Assembly (NCBI GenBank): GCA_963786675.1
Contig: CAWAZY010000005.1
Location: 62,001-126,000, forward strand
From: JAGVSR01 sp963786675
GTDB lineage: Bacteria > Pseudomonadota > Alphaproteobacteria > Rhizobiales > Hyphomicrobiaceae
Length of the DNA: 64,000 bases
Reading direction: 5' to 3'
Of the stretch, positions 46,964 to 55,700 are shown piece by piece (the first letter of the stretch is position 1; each line of letters opens with the position of its first letter). Below the pieces are notes generated by a model. That model did not search any database. It was not told the DNA's origin and saw only the letters and a program-made list of their open reading frames with translations. The translations under genes and the position numbers were made by a program.

Positions 46964-48235
46964 ATGGCCACCGTGCCAGCAACGAATGAACCCGCTCCAC
47001 TGCCGGCGCTGAAGCCGAAGATTTTTGTCTCCTATTCCCGATCGGACATGATGTTCGCCGATGAACTGGTGGCGGGTCTAGAATATGATAAGAGCTTCGA
47101 AGTTTTCATTGACCGGTTTGCGATCCACGAATCGGAAGACTGGCGCACGCGGTTAGGTGCGCTCATCGCGCAATGCGATGCTGTAGCATTCGTTCTTACG
47201 CCGACTTCGGCAAAGTCCCCGATCTGTCACTGGGAGGTCAAGGAAGCACTGCGGCTTTCTAAAAAGGTAGTGCCCGTTCTGGCTGTGCCGGTCGAAGGCG
47301 GACAGGTGCCTCCGGCACTCGCGGCGTTGAATTACGTGCGCTTCGACCCTGACGAGAATGGCCGCCCGCGGTCGTTCATCGGAGGCCTCACGTCTCTGCG
47401 CCGCGCGCTGACCACCGACATCGATTGGATCAGGGAGCACACGAGGCTCCTGGTGCGCGCGCTGGAGTGGCAGTCGTCGGGGCGGGCCGAGAACCGGCTC
47501 CTTTACGGAGGCGACATTGCGGCGGCGCGCGCATGGCTGACCCGGCTCCCCAAGGATGCGCCGCCGCCGACCGAGCAGCACCTGGATTTCATTTCCGCGA
47601 GCGAACAGGCAGAGGCTGCGCGCACCAGCGCGGAGCGTCAGCGCGCCGAGAAACTGCAGCGCGCCGTGTTCCGGACCCGTCTGGCGCTGACGGGCTCGAC
47701 GTTGCTTGCGGCCGGGTTGGCGATCGTTGGCTATTACGCTTACGCCAACTACACGAAGGCGTCAGAATTGGCGCAGCAATTGGCGACCTACCAGCGTATC
47801 CAGCAGGGAACGGAAAAGGTCGACGAGCCGCTGCCGCCGACAAAAGGACCAGGGGCACCGGTTCGAGGCACGGGAGAATTCCTGAGCAGCGCATCGGTAG
47901 AAATGTTGGCAGACGGGCGCAGCTTCCGTCTGACGAAGGACCTCGTCTTTCGCGATGGCGCAGGCAAGACGTGGACTGCGCCAAGTGGCTTTGTGAGCGA
48001 CGGCGCCTCCATTCCCGCATCGCTCTGGTCGGTCATCGGCAGCCCGTTCTCCGGCGAGATGCGCAACCCATCCATTCTGCACGACTACTACGTCGAGACT
48101 CGGCAGGGCACGCCGGATGAGGTGAACACGATGTTTTATGAGGCCCTGCTGGCGTCCGGTGTTTCGGACTCTAAGGCCAAGCTTTTATATGCGGCCGTAT
48201 CGCGCTTCGGGCCGCGCTGGCAGGTCAAGAACTGA
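46964..48235 (+). CDS. TIR domain - transmembrane - DUF1353 fusion protein
   Basis: A 423-aa protein with three visible parts. Residues 18-140 are a TIR domain: KIFVSYSRSD, VFIDRFAI, VAFVLTPTSAKSPICHWE, with a Glu91 placed like the catalytic Glu of TIR NAD-cleaving enzymes, then VVPVLAVPV. Residues 150-235 are helical (RLLYGGDIAAARAWLTR) and resemble the linker I recall from TIR-WD40 proteins. A single membrane segment lies at about 240-262 with basic residues before it, so the TIR part should be cytoplasmic. Residues about 312-420 resemble DUF1353: LVFRDGAGKTWTAPSGFVSD, GASIPASLW, and NPSILHDYY with His373 and Asp374. This end should lie in the periplasm. A sensor/effector role in defence or signalling is inference. 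Confidence 0.82.
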   Translation: MATVPATNEPAPLPALKPKIFVSYSRSDMMFADELVAGLEYDKSFEVFIDRFAIHESEDWRTRLGALIAQCDAVAFVLTPTSAKSPICHWEVKEALRLSKKVVPVLAVPVEGGQVPPALAALNYVRFDPDENGRPRSFIGGLTSLRRALTTDIDWIREHTRLLVRALEWQSSGRAENRLLYGGDIAAARAWLTRLPKDAPPPTEQHLDFISASEQAEAARTSAERQRAEKLQRAVFRTRLALTGSTLLAAGLAIVGYYAYANYTKASELAQQLATYQRIQQGTEKVDEPLPPTKGPGAPVRGTGEFLSSASVEMLADGRSFRLTKDLVFRDGAGKTWTAPSGFVSDGASIPASLWSVIGSPFSGEMRNPSILHDYYVETRQGTPDEVNTMFYEALLASGVSDSKAKLLYAAVSRFGPRWQVKN

Positions 48236-48273
48236 CATCAGCCCATGAAATGCCAGCAGCCTTTCGAATGCCC

Positions 48274-48486
48274 TCACCCGCCCTGCCTGGCGGAGACGAT
48301 CTCGATGCGGTCGCCGTCTTGCAGTCGCGTCGTGCCGCGCGCGGTGGCCGGTACAAACGCACCGTTGACGGCTGTCGCGACACGGACCGCGCCGAAGTCT
48401 TCACCGTCGAGAAGTTCAGCAAGTGTCGCGGCCCGGCTTTCGCGGGCTTCGCCATTGACGATGAGGGAAATCGCGGTGTCACGCAT
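48274..48486 (-). CDS. thiS: Sulfur carrier protein ThiS
   Basis: A 70-aa ubiquitin-fold protein that carries sulfur as a C-terminal thiocarboxylate for thiazole synthesis in the thiamine pathway. The sequence starts with the ISLIVNGEARE strand, has LAELLDGEDFGAVRVATAVNG and ends RIEIVSARQGG with the essential Gly-Gly. The neighbouring genes are not thiG, thiO or thiF; thiC lies about 11 kb away. A MoaD-like carrier is the alternative, but length and the VNG pattern favour ThiS. Confidence 0.85.
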   Translation of the reverse strand: MRDTAISLIVNGEARESRAATLAELLDGEDFGAVRVATAVNGAFVPATARGTTRLQDGDRIEIVSARQGG

Positions 48487-48506
48487 CGGGTGCCTCCGGC
48501 TGCTGG

Positions 48507-48881
48507 TCAGGTCAGCAGCTTGCCTTCCAGCTGGATGATGCAGCTGTCGATGTTGTGCAGAATTTCCTCGGCCTTGTGCATGTCGCCTTCCAGCCGCGCG
48601 GAATTGGCCGTGTCATCCTTGCTCTTGAAAGCCGACGACAGGCGCGACAGGGCCGCCATGAACCCTTTCTTCCGCCGCCGGGCCGCCGCTGCCCGTTCGG
48701 CGCGTTCCTCGGCGGCGCGCGCCCGCTTCAGTTCGGCGGCCAGCCGCCGCTTGAGGAGGGTCACCTCCTTCTTCTTGTGCCGCAGCTCCTTGATGGCCGC
48801 CTTGGCTTCGGTGGCCGAATTCACCTTAACAGCCACCTCCGTTCCCGAAATGGTGGCGTAGCGCATGTCTCTGAGCTGCAT
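48507..48881 (-). CDS. Hypothetical coiled-coil protein, 124 aa
   Basis: The N-terminus MQLRDMRYATISGTEVAVKV is followed by a highly charged helix (about residues 25-85) with KELRHKKKEVTLLKRRLAAE and an Arg/Ala-rich coiled coil, and a helical C-terminus containing NIDSCIIQLEGKLL. I do not recognise a named domain; it looks like a conserved small cytoplasmic protein. ATG 48881 is chosen because the sequence pattern begins there; the frame is open for 20 codons upstream. It lies 20 bases ahead of thiS on the same strand, without obvious link. Confidence 0.6.
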   Translation of the reverse strand: MQLRDMRYATISGTEVAVKVNSATEAKAAIKELRHKKKEVTLLKRRLAAELKRARAAEERAERAAAARRRKKGFMAALSRLSSAFKSKDDTANSARLEGDMHKAEEILHNIDSCIIQLEGKLLT

Positions 48882-49179
48882 GTCGTGCCGTCCTGCTTTG
48901 GATGAGGATGCGCTGGCATGGCATCCTCGAATCCGGGGCACACGCTACACGCCCGCGCGGATGCCGTCAGCCGGACAACACACGTTTTCTAGCATGTGCA
49001 ACGCGGCAATTAACGCCGTCCGGCCGATAGGTTGGACAACTTCGCCGGGGCCTGGGACAGCAGAAGCCCGGCACGGCTGGACTTTCGGCGGCTGCGACAT
49101 GCGCGCGCCCGCACTGGCCGAGGCGGGCTGATCCGCGTATCGGGTGTCGTGTTTCAAAGGGCAGGAAGGCTTCAGATCC

Positions 49180-50943
49180 GTGAATATTCTCGGCATTGTC
49201 ACCAAGTCCCATGATACGGGCCTGGCACTCGTGGAAAACGGCGTGCCCACCTCCGTCCTGGAGGAAGAGCGCTTCAACCGGCAGAAGCATACGCTGGAAT
49301 TCCCGGCCCATTGCCTCGATGCGCTGTTCGGCGACGGCCGGCTGTCGTTCGATGACATCGACGTCATCACGACACCGTGGGACATGGCGCGGCTGCGCCC
49401 GACCTTCTTCCACAACGTGACGGGCAAGCTGCCGGCGAGCATCAATCTGCTTCGGCCGGCCGCGCACCGCGTGCAAGCCTCGGCCATCGTCAATCTACCG
49501 TTCCGTTTATGGATGGGGCTCGGCAAGCGCTACGGGTTCCGCAATGTTCCCAAGATCGTTCAGGTCTCGCACCACAACTCCCACGCGGCGGTGTTCAACG
49601 TCTCGCCGTTCGAAGAAGCAGCCGTGCTCGTCATGGACGGGTATGGCGACGACACCTCCACCAGCGGCTATGCCGGACGCGGCATTAAACTGGAGCGGCT
49701 CTGGCAGAGCCACTTCTTCGACAGCTTAGGCATGCTCTACACCTGCGTCACGGAGCACCTCGGTTTCAAGGTGTTCGAGGAAGGCACCGTCATGGCGCTC
49801 GCGGCCTGCGGCGGGCCGAAGGTTCTGCCGCAGTTCCGCGAACTCATTCAGTTGCTGCCCGACGGACAGTTCCGCATCAACCGCGATTACGTTTCGTTCG
49901 ACACCCATGGCCTGACGCGGCCCTTCAAGCGGCGCTTTTACGAGACGTTCGGTCCGGCGCGCGATCGCAAGGATCCGCTGACCGATCACCACCGCGACAT
50001 GGCGCACGCGCTCCAGGTGACCATCGAGGAAACGATCCTGCATATCGTGCGCGACATGCATAAGCGCACCGGCTCGCGCAATCTGGTGATCTCGGGCGGC
50101 GTGGGTCTCAACTGCGTGGCCAACGCCCGCATCCTGCGCGACACCGAGTTCGAGCGCGTGTGGGTGCCGCCGTGCGCGTCCGATACGGGCGCGCCGCTGG
50201 GGTCGGCACTCTGGCATTGGCATCAGACGCTCGGCAATCCGCGCACCTTCGAGATGACCCATGCCTTCTACGGTAAAGGCTTCACGGATGCCGAAATCAA
50301 GGCGGCCCTCGACCGCGCCGGCTTGAAGTATGAAAAGTTCGAGGAAGGCGCGCTTTTGAAGCGCGTGGCGCACGATCTGAGCCAGCAGAAGATCGTCGGT
50401 TGGTTCCAGGGACGCGGCGAAATGGGTCCGCGCGCGCTGGGCAACCGCTCGATCCTGTCGGATGCACGCGACAACAAGATCAAGGACCTCATCAACGCCA
50501 AGATCAAGCATCGCGAGGCGTTCCGTCCGTTCGCGCCCGTGGTGCTGGTCGAACGCGCCGCGGAGTTCTTCGAGGTGAGCCAGCCCGACCCGTTCATGAC
50601 GCTTGCCCCGCGGATCCATCCCGACAAGCTCGCCCTCATTCCAGCCGCGGCCCACGTCGACGGCACGGGCCGCATTCAGACCATCGCGCGCGAGGCAAAC
50701 CCGCGCTACTACGGTGTGATCGAGGAATACGCCAAACTAACTGGAATTCCGGTCATCCTGAACACGAGCTTCAATCGGCAGGAGCCGGTGGTGAATTCGC
50801 CGGAGCAGGCGATTTCGTGTTTCCACCGGACGGACATGGATGTGCTCGTCATGGGCGACTACTATACGACAGACCGCAATCCGGACGCCGTGAAGCACGC
50901 GCGTGAAAGCTTCGTGTCGGTGCCGGCGGCAGGATCAATCTGA
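49180..50943 (+). CDS. NodU/HypF-type carbamoyltransferase
   Basis: A 587-aa O-carbamoyltransferase of the NodU/TobZ family, which transfers a carbamoyl group from carbamoyl phosphate (through carbamoyl-AMP) to sugars or antibiotics. The N-terminal actin-like domain has VSHHNSHAAVFN (129-140), VLVMDGYGDD and FFDSLGMLYTCVTEHLGFK; then come VISGGVGLNCVANARI and FVPPC-like VPPCASDTGAPLGSAL. The C-terminal YrdC-like domain has IVGWFQGRGEMGPRALGNRS and HREAFRPFAPVV. The start is GTG 49180, with AGGAAGG ten bases upstream. No sugar or antibiotic cluster is adjacent, so the acceptor is unknown. Confidence 0.9.
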   Translation: MNILGIVTKSHDTGLALVENGVPTSVLEEERFNRQKHTLEFPAHCLDALFGDGRLSFDDIDVITTPWDMARLRPTFFHNVTGKLPASINLLRPAAHRVQASAIVNLPFRLWMGLGKRYGFRNVPKIVQVSHHNSHAAVFNVSPFEEAAVLVMDGYGDDTSTSGYAGRGIKLERLWQSHFFDSLGMLYTCVTEHLGFKVFEEGTVMALAACGGPKVLPQFRELIQLLPDGQFRINRDYVSFDTHGLTRPFKRRFYETFGPARDRKDPLTDHHRDMAHALQVTIEETILHIVRDMHKRTGSRNLVISGGVGLNCVANARILRDTEFERVWVPPCASDTGAPLGSALWHWHQTLGNPRTFEMTHAFYGKGFTDAEIKAALDRAGLKYEKFEEGALLKRVAHDLSQQKIVGWFQGRGEMGPRALGNRSILSDARDNKIKDLINAKIKHREAFRPFAPVVLVERAAEFFEVSQPDPFMTLAPRIHPDKLALIPAAAHVDGTGRIQTIAREANPRYYGVIEEYAKLTGIPVILNTSFNRQEPVVNSPEQAISCFHRTDMDVLVMGDYYTTDRNPDAVKHARESFVSVPAAGSI

Positions 50944-50998
50944 GAATCGCCCCGCCGTTGCCGGTTTCGGCTGGCGGCGTGCCGCGACGAGGACATTC

Positions 50999-51652
50999 AT
51001 GACTGAGACCACCAAGCAGACGGGCCTCAAGGCCGCCATCGTTCCCGTCACGCCGTTTCAGCAGAACTGCACCTTGTTGTGGGACGAGGCATCGAAGACC
51101 GGCGCTGTCGTCGATCCAGGCGGCGATCTGGAGGCCATCCAGGCCGCGATTGCCGAAATCGGCATGAAGCCGGAAAAAATCATCCTGACACATGGCCATA
51201 TCGACCATGCCGGCGGGGCGGACGAACTGCGCGAAATCCTCGGCGTCAAGATCGAGGGCCCGCACCGCGCCGATCACATTCTACTCGATCATCTGGAAGA
51301 GCAGGGCGCGGCCTACGGCATTCCCGCGCGCAACCTGAAGCCGGACCGCTGGCTTGAGGAAGGCGATACGGTAACGGTGGCCGGTCACAGTTTTGGCATT
51401 CTGCACTGTCCCGGCCACTCGCCGGGTTCGGTGGTCTTCGTCAATACGGCCCAGAAATTCATGCTGGCGGGCGACGTGCTGTTCCGAGGCTCGATTGGGC
51501 GTACGGATTTTCCCTACGGCGATCACGATGCGCTGATCAACGCCATCAAGACGAAGCTGCTGCCGCTCGGCGACGAATACGCCTTCATTTGCGGCCACGG
51601 TCCCACGAGCACCATTGGCGCGGAACGCCGGTCCAACCCGTTCATTACGTGA
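50999..51652 (+). CDS. MBL-fold metallo-hydrolase (glyoxalase II-like)
   Basis: A 217-aa metallo-beta-lactamase-fold protein. The metal site is THGHIDHAGG with His65, His67, Asp69 and His70; further ligands are in CPGHSPGSV, GDVLF and ICGHGPTS. The whole pattern (QQNCTLLWDE, VVDPGGD) matches the YcbL/glyoxalase II-like group, which hydrolyse thioesters or related compounds. ATG 50999 follows the family start. It lies 55 bases behind the carbamoyltransferase on the same strand, so they may be cotranscribed. Confidence 0.9.
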   Translation: MTETTKQTGLKAAIVPVTPFQQNCTLLWDEASKTGAVVDPGGDLEAIQAAIAEIGMKPEKIILTHGHIDHAGGADELREILGVKIEGPHRADHILLDHLEEQGAAYGIPARNLKPDRWLEEGDTVTVAGHSFGILHCPGHSPGSVVFVNTAQKFMLAGDVLFRGSIGRTDFPYGDHDALINAIKTKLLPLGDEYAFICGHGPTSTIGAERRSNPFIT

Positions 51653-51686
51653 GGCGGTGGCGGGCGGTGCTTGTCCGCGCGATCAG

Positions 51687-52055
51687 TCAGTCGCGCCAGG
51701 CCGTGCCGAGGTCGAGGCAGCCGAAGATGCCACATTCCTGCATCGCGCTGCCGTAGCCGGTCATCTGGCCCTGGTTCTCGAACTTGTCGACGGTTTCCAC
51801 CCGCAGCGTCTCCGAGCAGCTTGCTCGGCATCCGACCCAAGTCCCGCCCGGCAGGCGGACTTCGAGACCGTAGCGGGCTTCGCGCACCGGCCCGGAGGCG
51901 GTGCCATTGCCGAAGCGGCTGTTGGCGACGACGTAGCCTTCGTCGGCCCCGTCATAGCCCCGGTTACGCCGCCACCCGGCATCCACCGGAATGACCGTGG
52001 TGACCAGGATGGCTCCGGCGAGGGACAAGGCAAGGGCTGCAACGATGGCGCGCAT
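51687..52055 (-). CDS. Hypothetical exported protein, 122 aa
   Basis: Signal peptide at residues about 1-26 (IVAALALSLAGAILV, ending VDAG). The mature part has RYGLEVRLPGGTWVGCRASCSETLRVETVD and ends with a Cys-containing segment MQECGIFGCLDLGTAWRD. Four cysteines may form two disulphides. The pattern of a GTWVxCxxxC strand pair recurs in small exported proteins of Hyphomicrobiales-like bacteria; no function is known to me. ATG 52055 begins the signal peptide; ATG 52085 is ten codons upstream. Confidence 0.6.
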   Translation of the reverse strand: MRAIVAALALSLAGAILVTTVIPVDAGWRRNRGYDGADEGYVVANSRFGNGTASGPVREARYGLEVRLPGGTWVGCRASCSETLRVETVDKFENQGQMTGYGSAMQECGIFGCLDLGTAWRD

Positions 52056-52202
52056 CAGTCTGATCTCCAACGGCAATTCGTTCATGGCGGGCGGCCCGTT
52101 CAGGTGGCCGGCCCCTTTCAGCGCATGATTATCATGGTTCGCGCTGGTCCGGGTGGCCGGACTGCCGCGCCCAACGCAAGAATGTGACTGCGGACAATGG
52201 GC

Positions 52203-52712
52203 TTAGGTACGCTCCAACTCCAGATCGACCGACTTGAAGCCCTGGCCGTCCGTTGAAATCGATATGAGTTGGCTCTTGCCCTCAAGCGTGATGGACATGG
52301 TGGCCTTGATGGTCCCGTCGATGGCCAGCTCGATCCTGTCGTCGTCGAATGTTCCCGACACTGAGCCCGTCGAATTGAACGAGCGCTCCTCCCACGTCCC
52401 AGTGATGTCGGAGCCCGTTTGTTGCAACGCGGCGCGCAGGTCGATCTTGTTGGAGGCGCTGGCACACGAGAGTGCGATGCCGAGGCCGGCGCCAGCCTCC
52501 TTCGTTGTGAAATAAGCCTTGCAAGTCAAAGCTTCCGACTGCCCGCTGATGAGGAAAACGCGCCCGTCGCCCCGCCACGTTCCGGCCAGTTCCGTGAACG
52601 ATGTCTGGGCGAGCGCCGCGCCGCCTGCCAGCGTGCCCGACAGGATGAGCGCCAATAGTCCGGGCAGGGGACGTCGCGGTGAGGCCGTCGTGGGCATGGC
52701 GAACCTATCCAT
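52203..52712 (-). CDS. Hypothetical exported beta-rich protein
   Basis: A 169-aa protein with a signal peptide (about residues 13-36, LPGLLALILSGTLAGG, cleavage at ALAQ). The mature part, FTELAGTWRGDGRVFLISGQ, CKAYFTTKE, DITGTWEERSFNSTG and SGTFDDDRIELAIDG, alternates strands and looks like a small beta-barrel of lipocalin-like kind. I do not recognise a named family. ATG 52712 or ATG 52697 may be the start. A longer open frame upstream on this strand has no protein-like composition. Confidence 0.65.
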   Translation of the reverse strand: MDRFAMPTTASPRRPLPGLLALILSGTLAGGAALAQTSFTELAGTWRGDGRVFLISGQSEALTCKAYFTTKEAGAGLGIALSCASASNKIDLRAALQQTGSDITGTWEERSFNSTGSVSGTFDDDRIELAIDGTIKATMSITLEGKSQLISISTDGQGFKSVDLELERT

Positions 52713-53070
52713 AGGCGCGGGGCGCATGGGCCGAGCGCGTTGAAGTCCTGATGTAGTGCTGTCTCGAAATTGCGGCGGATGTGCGGGCCGGCGGTTCGTC
52801 GGGCGGGCGGGCCGGGTAGGGAGAACAAAATGCATACCGGAGGGGCCTGGGAGGCGTATTCTGGCTCGGTGCGGCATTGGTGGCTGCCGCGGATAGGCAG
52901 GTTCTACCCAGCGGAGTAGGGCGCGAAACGGGTGAAGAACGCTATGTGATCTCCGCCGAAAGTATGATGCTCTTGTCGGCACAACAAAACACCATCCGGA
53001 CGGCACGGGTTGGCCAAGGCCGCCCGTCCCGGAACTGCGATGGCCAGCGGGACCGGGAGACGCACGCAAC
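52713..53070. other. Divergent intergenic region before the CoA-transferase
   Basis: About 360 bases between the exported protein gene and the CoA-transferase gene. It must hold both promoters. No gene, palindrome or RNA element is evident to me. Confidence 0.35.
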
Positions 53071-55023
53071 ATGGAAGTCAGAGCCAAGAATAAGGTCATA
53101 TCCGCCGACCAGGCCATTGCGCTCGTCAAGGACGGCGACGTGGTGTGCACCACCGGCTTCGTCCAGAGCTGCATCCCGGAAGCGCTGCACGCCGCGCTTG
53201 AGAAGCGCTACGTCGAGACGAAGGCGCCCAAGGGCCTCACGCTGATCATGTGTGCCGGTGCCGGCGACAGTAAGGGCCTGGGCACCGGACGCCTGCATCA
53301 CGAAGGTCTCTTGTCGCGCGTCATCGCCGCCAACTTTGGCCGCATGCCGAAGGTCGCGCAGGCCGCGCAAGAGAACAAGATCCAGGGCTACAACCTCCCG
53401 CAGGGTGTGATCTCCAAGCTGTACCGCTCATGTGCGTCGGGCCAGCCGGGCCTCTTCACCAAAGTCGGGCTGCACACCTACGTCGACCCCCGTTTGGGCG
53501 GCGGCAAGGTCAATGACGCGACCACCGAAGACATCGTGAAGCATGTGGATGTCGATGGCGAGGAATGGCTCTTCTACAAGGCGACGCCGATCGATGTCGC
53601 GTTGATCCGCGCCACCAGCGCCGATCCCTCCGGCAACCTGAGCATGGAGAAGGAGTGCCTGACGCTCGACGCGCTGGCGCAGGCCATGGCCGCGCATAAC
53701 GGCGGCGGTGTCGTCATCGCGCAGGTCGAGCGTATCGTCGAACAGGGGTCGATCAAGCCCAAGGACGTCAAGGTTCCCGGAATTCTCGTCGACTGCGTCG
53801 TCGTTGCCCAGGATCCCGAGATGCACCGCATGAATTATGGCGTGATGTACAATCCCGCCCTCTCCGGCGAAATTCGCGTACCGGTCGAGAACATGGCCAA
53901 GATGGAGCTCGATGAGCGCAAGATCATCGCGCGGCGTGCCTCGTTCGAACTGCCGCCGAATGGCGTGATCAACCTGGGCGTCGGCGCGCCAGACGGCGTG
54001 GCGGCGGTCGCGGCGGAAGAGCGTGTCACGCCCTTCATCACGATGACAACGGAAGCCGGCGCCATCGGCGGCGTCCTGGCTGGCGGGTCGAGCTTCGGCG
54101 CCTCGGCCAATGCGCACGCGATCATCGACCAGAACCAGATGTTCGACTTCTACCACGGCCGGGGCCTCGACCTGACGTGTCTGGGCATGGCCGAGTGCGA
54201 CGAGCACGGCAACGTCAACACGTCGAAATTCGGCGGCCGCTTGAACGGCTGCGGCGGCTTCATCGATATTTCACAGAATGCCCGCGCGGTCGTGTTCGCG
54301 GGTACATTCACAGCCGGCGGTCTCCAGGTCGAGATGAACTACGGCAAGCTGAAAATCGTCAAGGAGGGCAAGGCCCGCAAGTTCGTCCGCAACGTCGAGC
54401 AGATCACCTTCAGCGGCAAGTATGCCTCGAGCAAGAACCAGCCCGTCATCTACGTCACGGAGCGGTGCGTGTTCCAGCTCACTCCGGGAGGCCTTGAACT
54501 CATCGAGGTCGCACCCGGCATCGATATCGAACGCGATATCCTTCCGCACATGGACTTCAAGCCGATCATCAACAAGCCGCAGCCGATGGACCGCCGCATT
54601 TTCGTCGACGAGCCCATGGAACTTCTCGCCGACCTGGTGAATCTCAAGCTGCCCGAGCGCATCAGCTACGATCTCGAGCGCAACATCCTGTTCGTCAACC
54701 TCGAAGGGTGGAGCGCGCGCAAGAAGAGCGATATCGATGATCTTCGCAAGGCCCTCGTTGCGGCTTGCGTCGCGGCCGGCCGCCGGGTCAATTCCGTCGT
54801 CAATCACGACGGCTGCCGGATCGCCGACGATCTCTACGACGACTATGCCGAGATGATCGAGTACATGATCGCCGATCACTATCTGACCACGTCGCGCTAC
54901 ACGACCAGCGCTTTCATGCGGCTCAAGATGCAGGAGGCGCTACGCAAGCGCGGCCTTGCTCCGCATATCTACGAGCGCAAGGAAGATGCCCATGCCGTCG
55001 TCGAAGTGAAGGCGGCTGAGTAG
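53071..55023 (+). CDS. Fused acyl-CoA:acetate/3-ketoacid CoA-transferase with C-terminal extension
   Basis: A 650-aa family I CoA-transferase with both halves fused, like propionate CoA-transferase and YdiF. The alpha half (1-about 260) has FVQSCIPEALHAALEK, LHTYVDPRLGGGKVN and RATSADPSGNLS; the beta half has INLGVGAPDGVAAVAAEE and the catalytic-type Glu328 in TTEAGAIGG, then FDFYHGRGLDLTCLG and PGIDIERDILPHMDF. Residues from about 528 to 650 form an extra domain (ISYDLERNILFVNLEGW, NSVVNHDGCRIADDLYDDYA) that standard enzymes lack. It probably moves CoA between acyl groups and acetate or propionate; a link to PHA precursor supply is speculation. Confidence 0.88.
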   Translation: MEVRAKNKVISADQAIALVKDGDVVCTTGFVQSCIPEALHAALEKRYVETKAPKGLTLIMCAGAGDSKGLGTGRLHHEGLLSRVIAANFGRMPKVAQAAQENKIQGYNLPQGVISKLYRSCASGQPGLFTKVGLHTYVDPRLGGGKVNDATTEDIVKHVDVDGEEWLFYKATPIDVALIRATSADPSGNLSMEKECLTLDALAQAMAAHNGGGVVIAQVERIVEQGSIKPKDVKVPGILVDCVVVAQDPEMHRMNYGVMYNPALSGEIRVPVENMAKMELDERKIIARRASFELPPNGVINLGVGAPDGVAAVAAEERVTPFITMTTEAGAIGGVLAGGSSFGASANAHAIIDQNQMFDFYHGRGLDLTCLGMAECDEHGNVNTSKFGGRLNGCGGFIDISQNARAVVFAGTFTAGGLQVEMNYGKLKIVKEGKARKFVRNVEQITFSGKYASSKNQPVIYVTERCVFQLTPGGLELIEVAPGIDIERDILPHMDFKPIINKPQPMDRRIFVDEPMELLADLVNLKLPERISYDLERNILFVNLEGWSARKKSDIDDLRKALVAACVAAGRRVNSVVNHDGCRIADDLYDDYAEMIEYMIADHYLTTSRYTTSAFMRLKMQEALRKRGLAPHIYERKEDAHAVVEVKAAE

Positions 55024-55052
55024 GTCGCGATATCGGCGAAGGATCGCGAATT

Positions 55053-55090
55053 GAGCGGCGCGGGATCAGCATTCCGCGCCGCTCTTCTTT
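55053..55090 (+). terminator. Intrinsic terminator of the CoA-transferase gene
   Basis: An 11-pair stem GAGCGGCGCGG/CCGCGCCGCTC with a ten-base loop, followed by TTCTTT, 30 bases past the stop codon. Confidence 0.8.
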
Positions 55091-55104
55091 GGCGGATCGC
55101 GCGG

Positions 55105-55683
55105 CTAGGCGCGCCGCTGGATGCGTCCCATGATGAAGCCGAGCGCGACCAGAACAGCGCCGACGGTGCCCATGGTCATGGCGGTGGTGCTGGGACCTGG
55201 AGCCAGATAGACGCGCCGGGGATCGCGGCTGTCATAGGCAACGGGGATTGTTACTGGTTGGCCCGCACTGCCGGCAGAGGCACGCGCGGCAAGGTCGCGC
55301 GCCTTGGACAGGCTTTGCACGCCGAAATCCCAAGGCTCGATGCTGGTGCCCTCGAACGTGACGCCCTCGACGACATAGCGGTAGCGGATATCGAGATGCA
55401 CGCTTTCGACTGTTTCCTTGGTGCCGCCGCGCAGACGGTCGGTCATGGGAACCGTTCGTGTGGTTTCTTCTTCCGCCAGCGCACTTGAGAGAATGGTCGC
55501 GCTCGCCGTCGGCCAGGACAATGTCTGCCAGCCCCGCCATGCGCCGAACCCGCCGAGGAGCAGCATGACGAGCCCGAGGGACATGAGGAAACTTGCGAAG
55601 AGTGCCGCGGTGCGGCGGTACTGATGGGCGTCGCGGCGGCGCTGGGCAGGGGACATGTCGCGGAAAATCTCCGGGCTGGTCAA
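55105..55683 (-). CDS. DUF3592 membrane protein
   Basis: A 192-aa protein with two membrane segments, near residues 27-50 (LFASFLMSLGLVMLLLGGFG) and 165-187 (TTAMTMGTVGAVLVALGFIMG). The loop between them, about 115 residues, has WPTASATILSSAL, LDIRYRYVVEGVTFEGTS and VTIPVAYDSRDPRRVYLAPG, the pattern of DUF3592. Function is unknown; the loop is probably extracytoplasmic. The start at 55683 or at ATG 55653 cannot be separated. Confidence 0.75.
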   Translation of the reverse strand: MTSPEIFRDMSPAQRRRDAHQYRRTAALFASFLMSLGLVMLLLGGFGAWRGWQTLSWPTASATILSSALAEEETTRTVPMTDRLRGGTKETVESVHLDIRYRYVVEGVTFEGTSIEPWDFGVQSLSKARDLAARASAGSAGQPVTIPVAYDSRDPRRVYLAPGPSTTAMTMGTVGAVLVALGFIMGRIQRRA

Positions 55684-55700
55684 ATTCGAGCGCGCACGGC

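Noticed and set aside
52713..53174. N-terminal extension of the beta-rich exported protein
   Set aside because: Composition is Arg/Pro/Ser-rich nonsense and it would overlap the start of the CoA-transferase gene.
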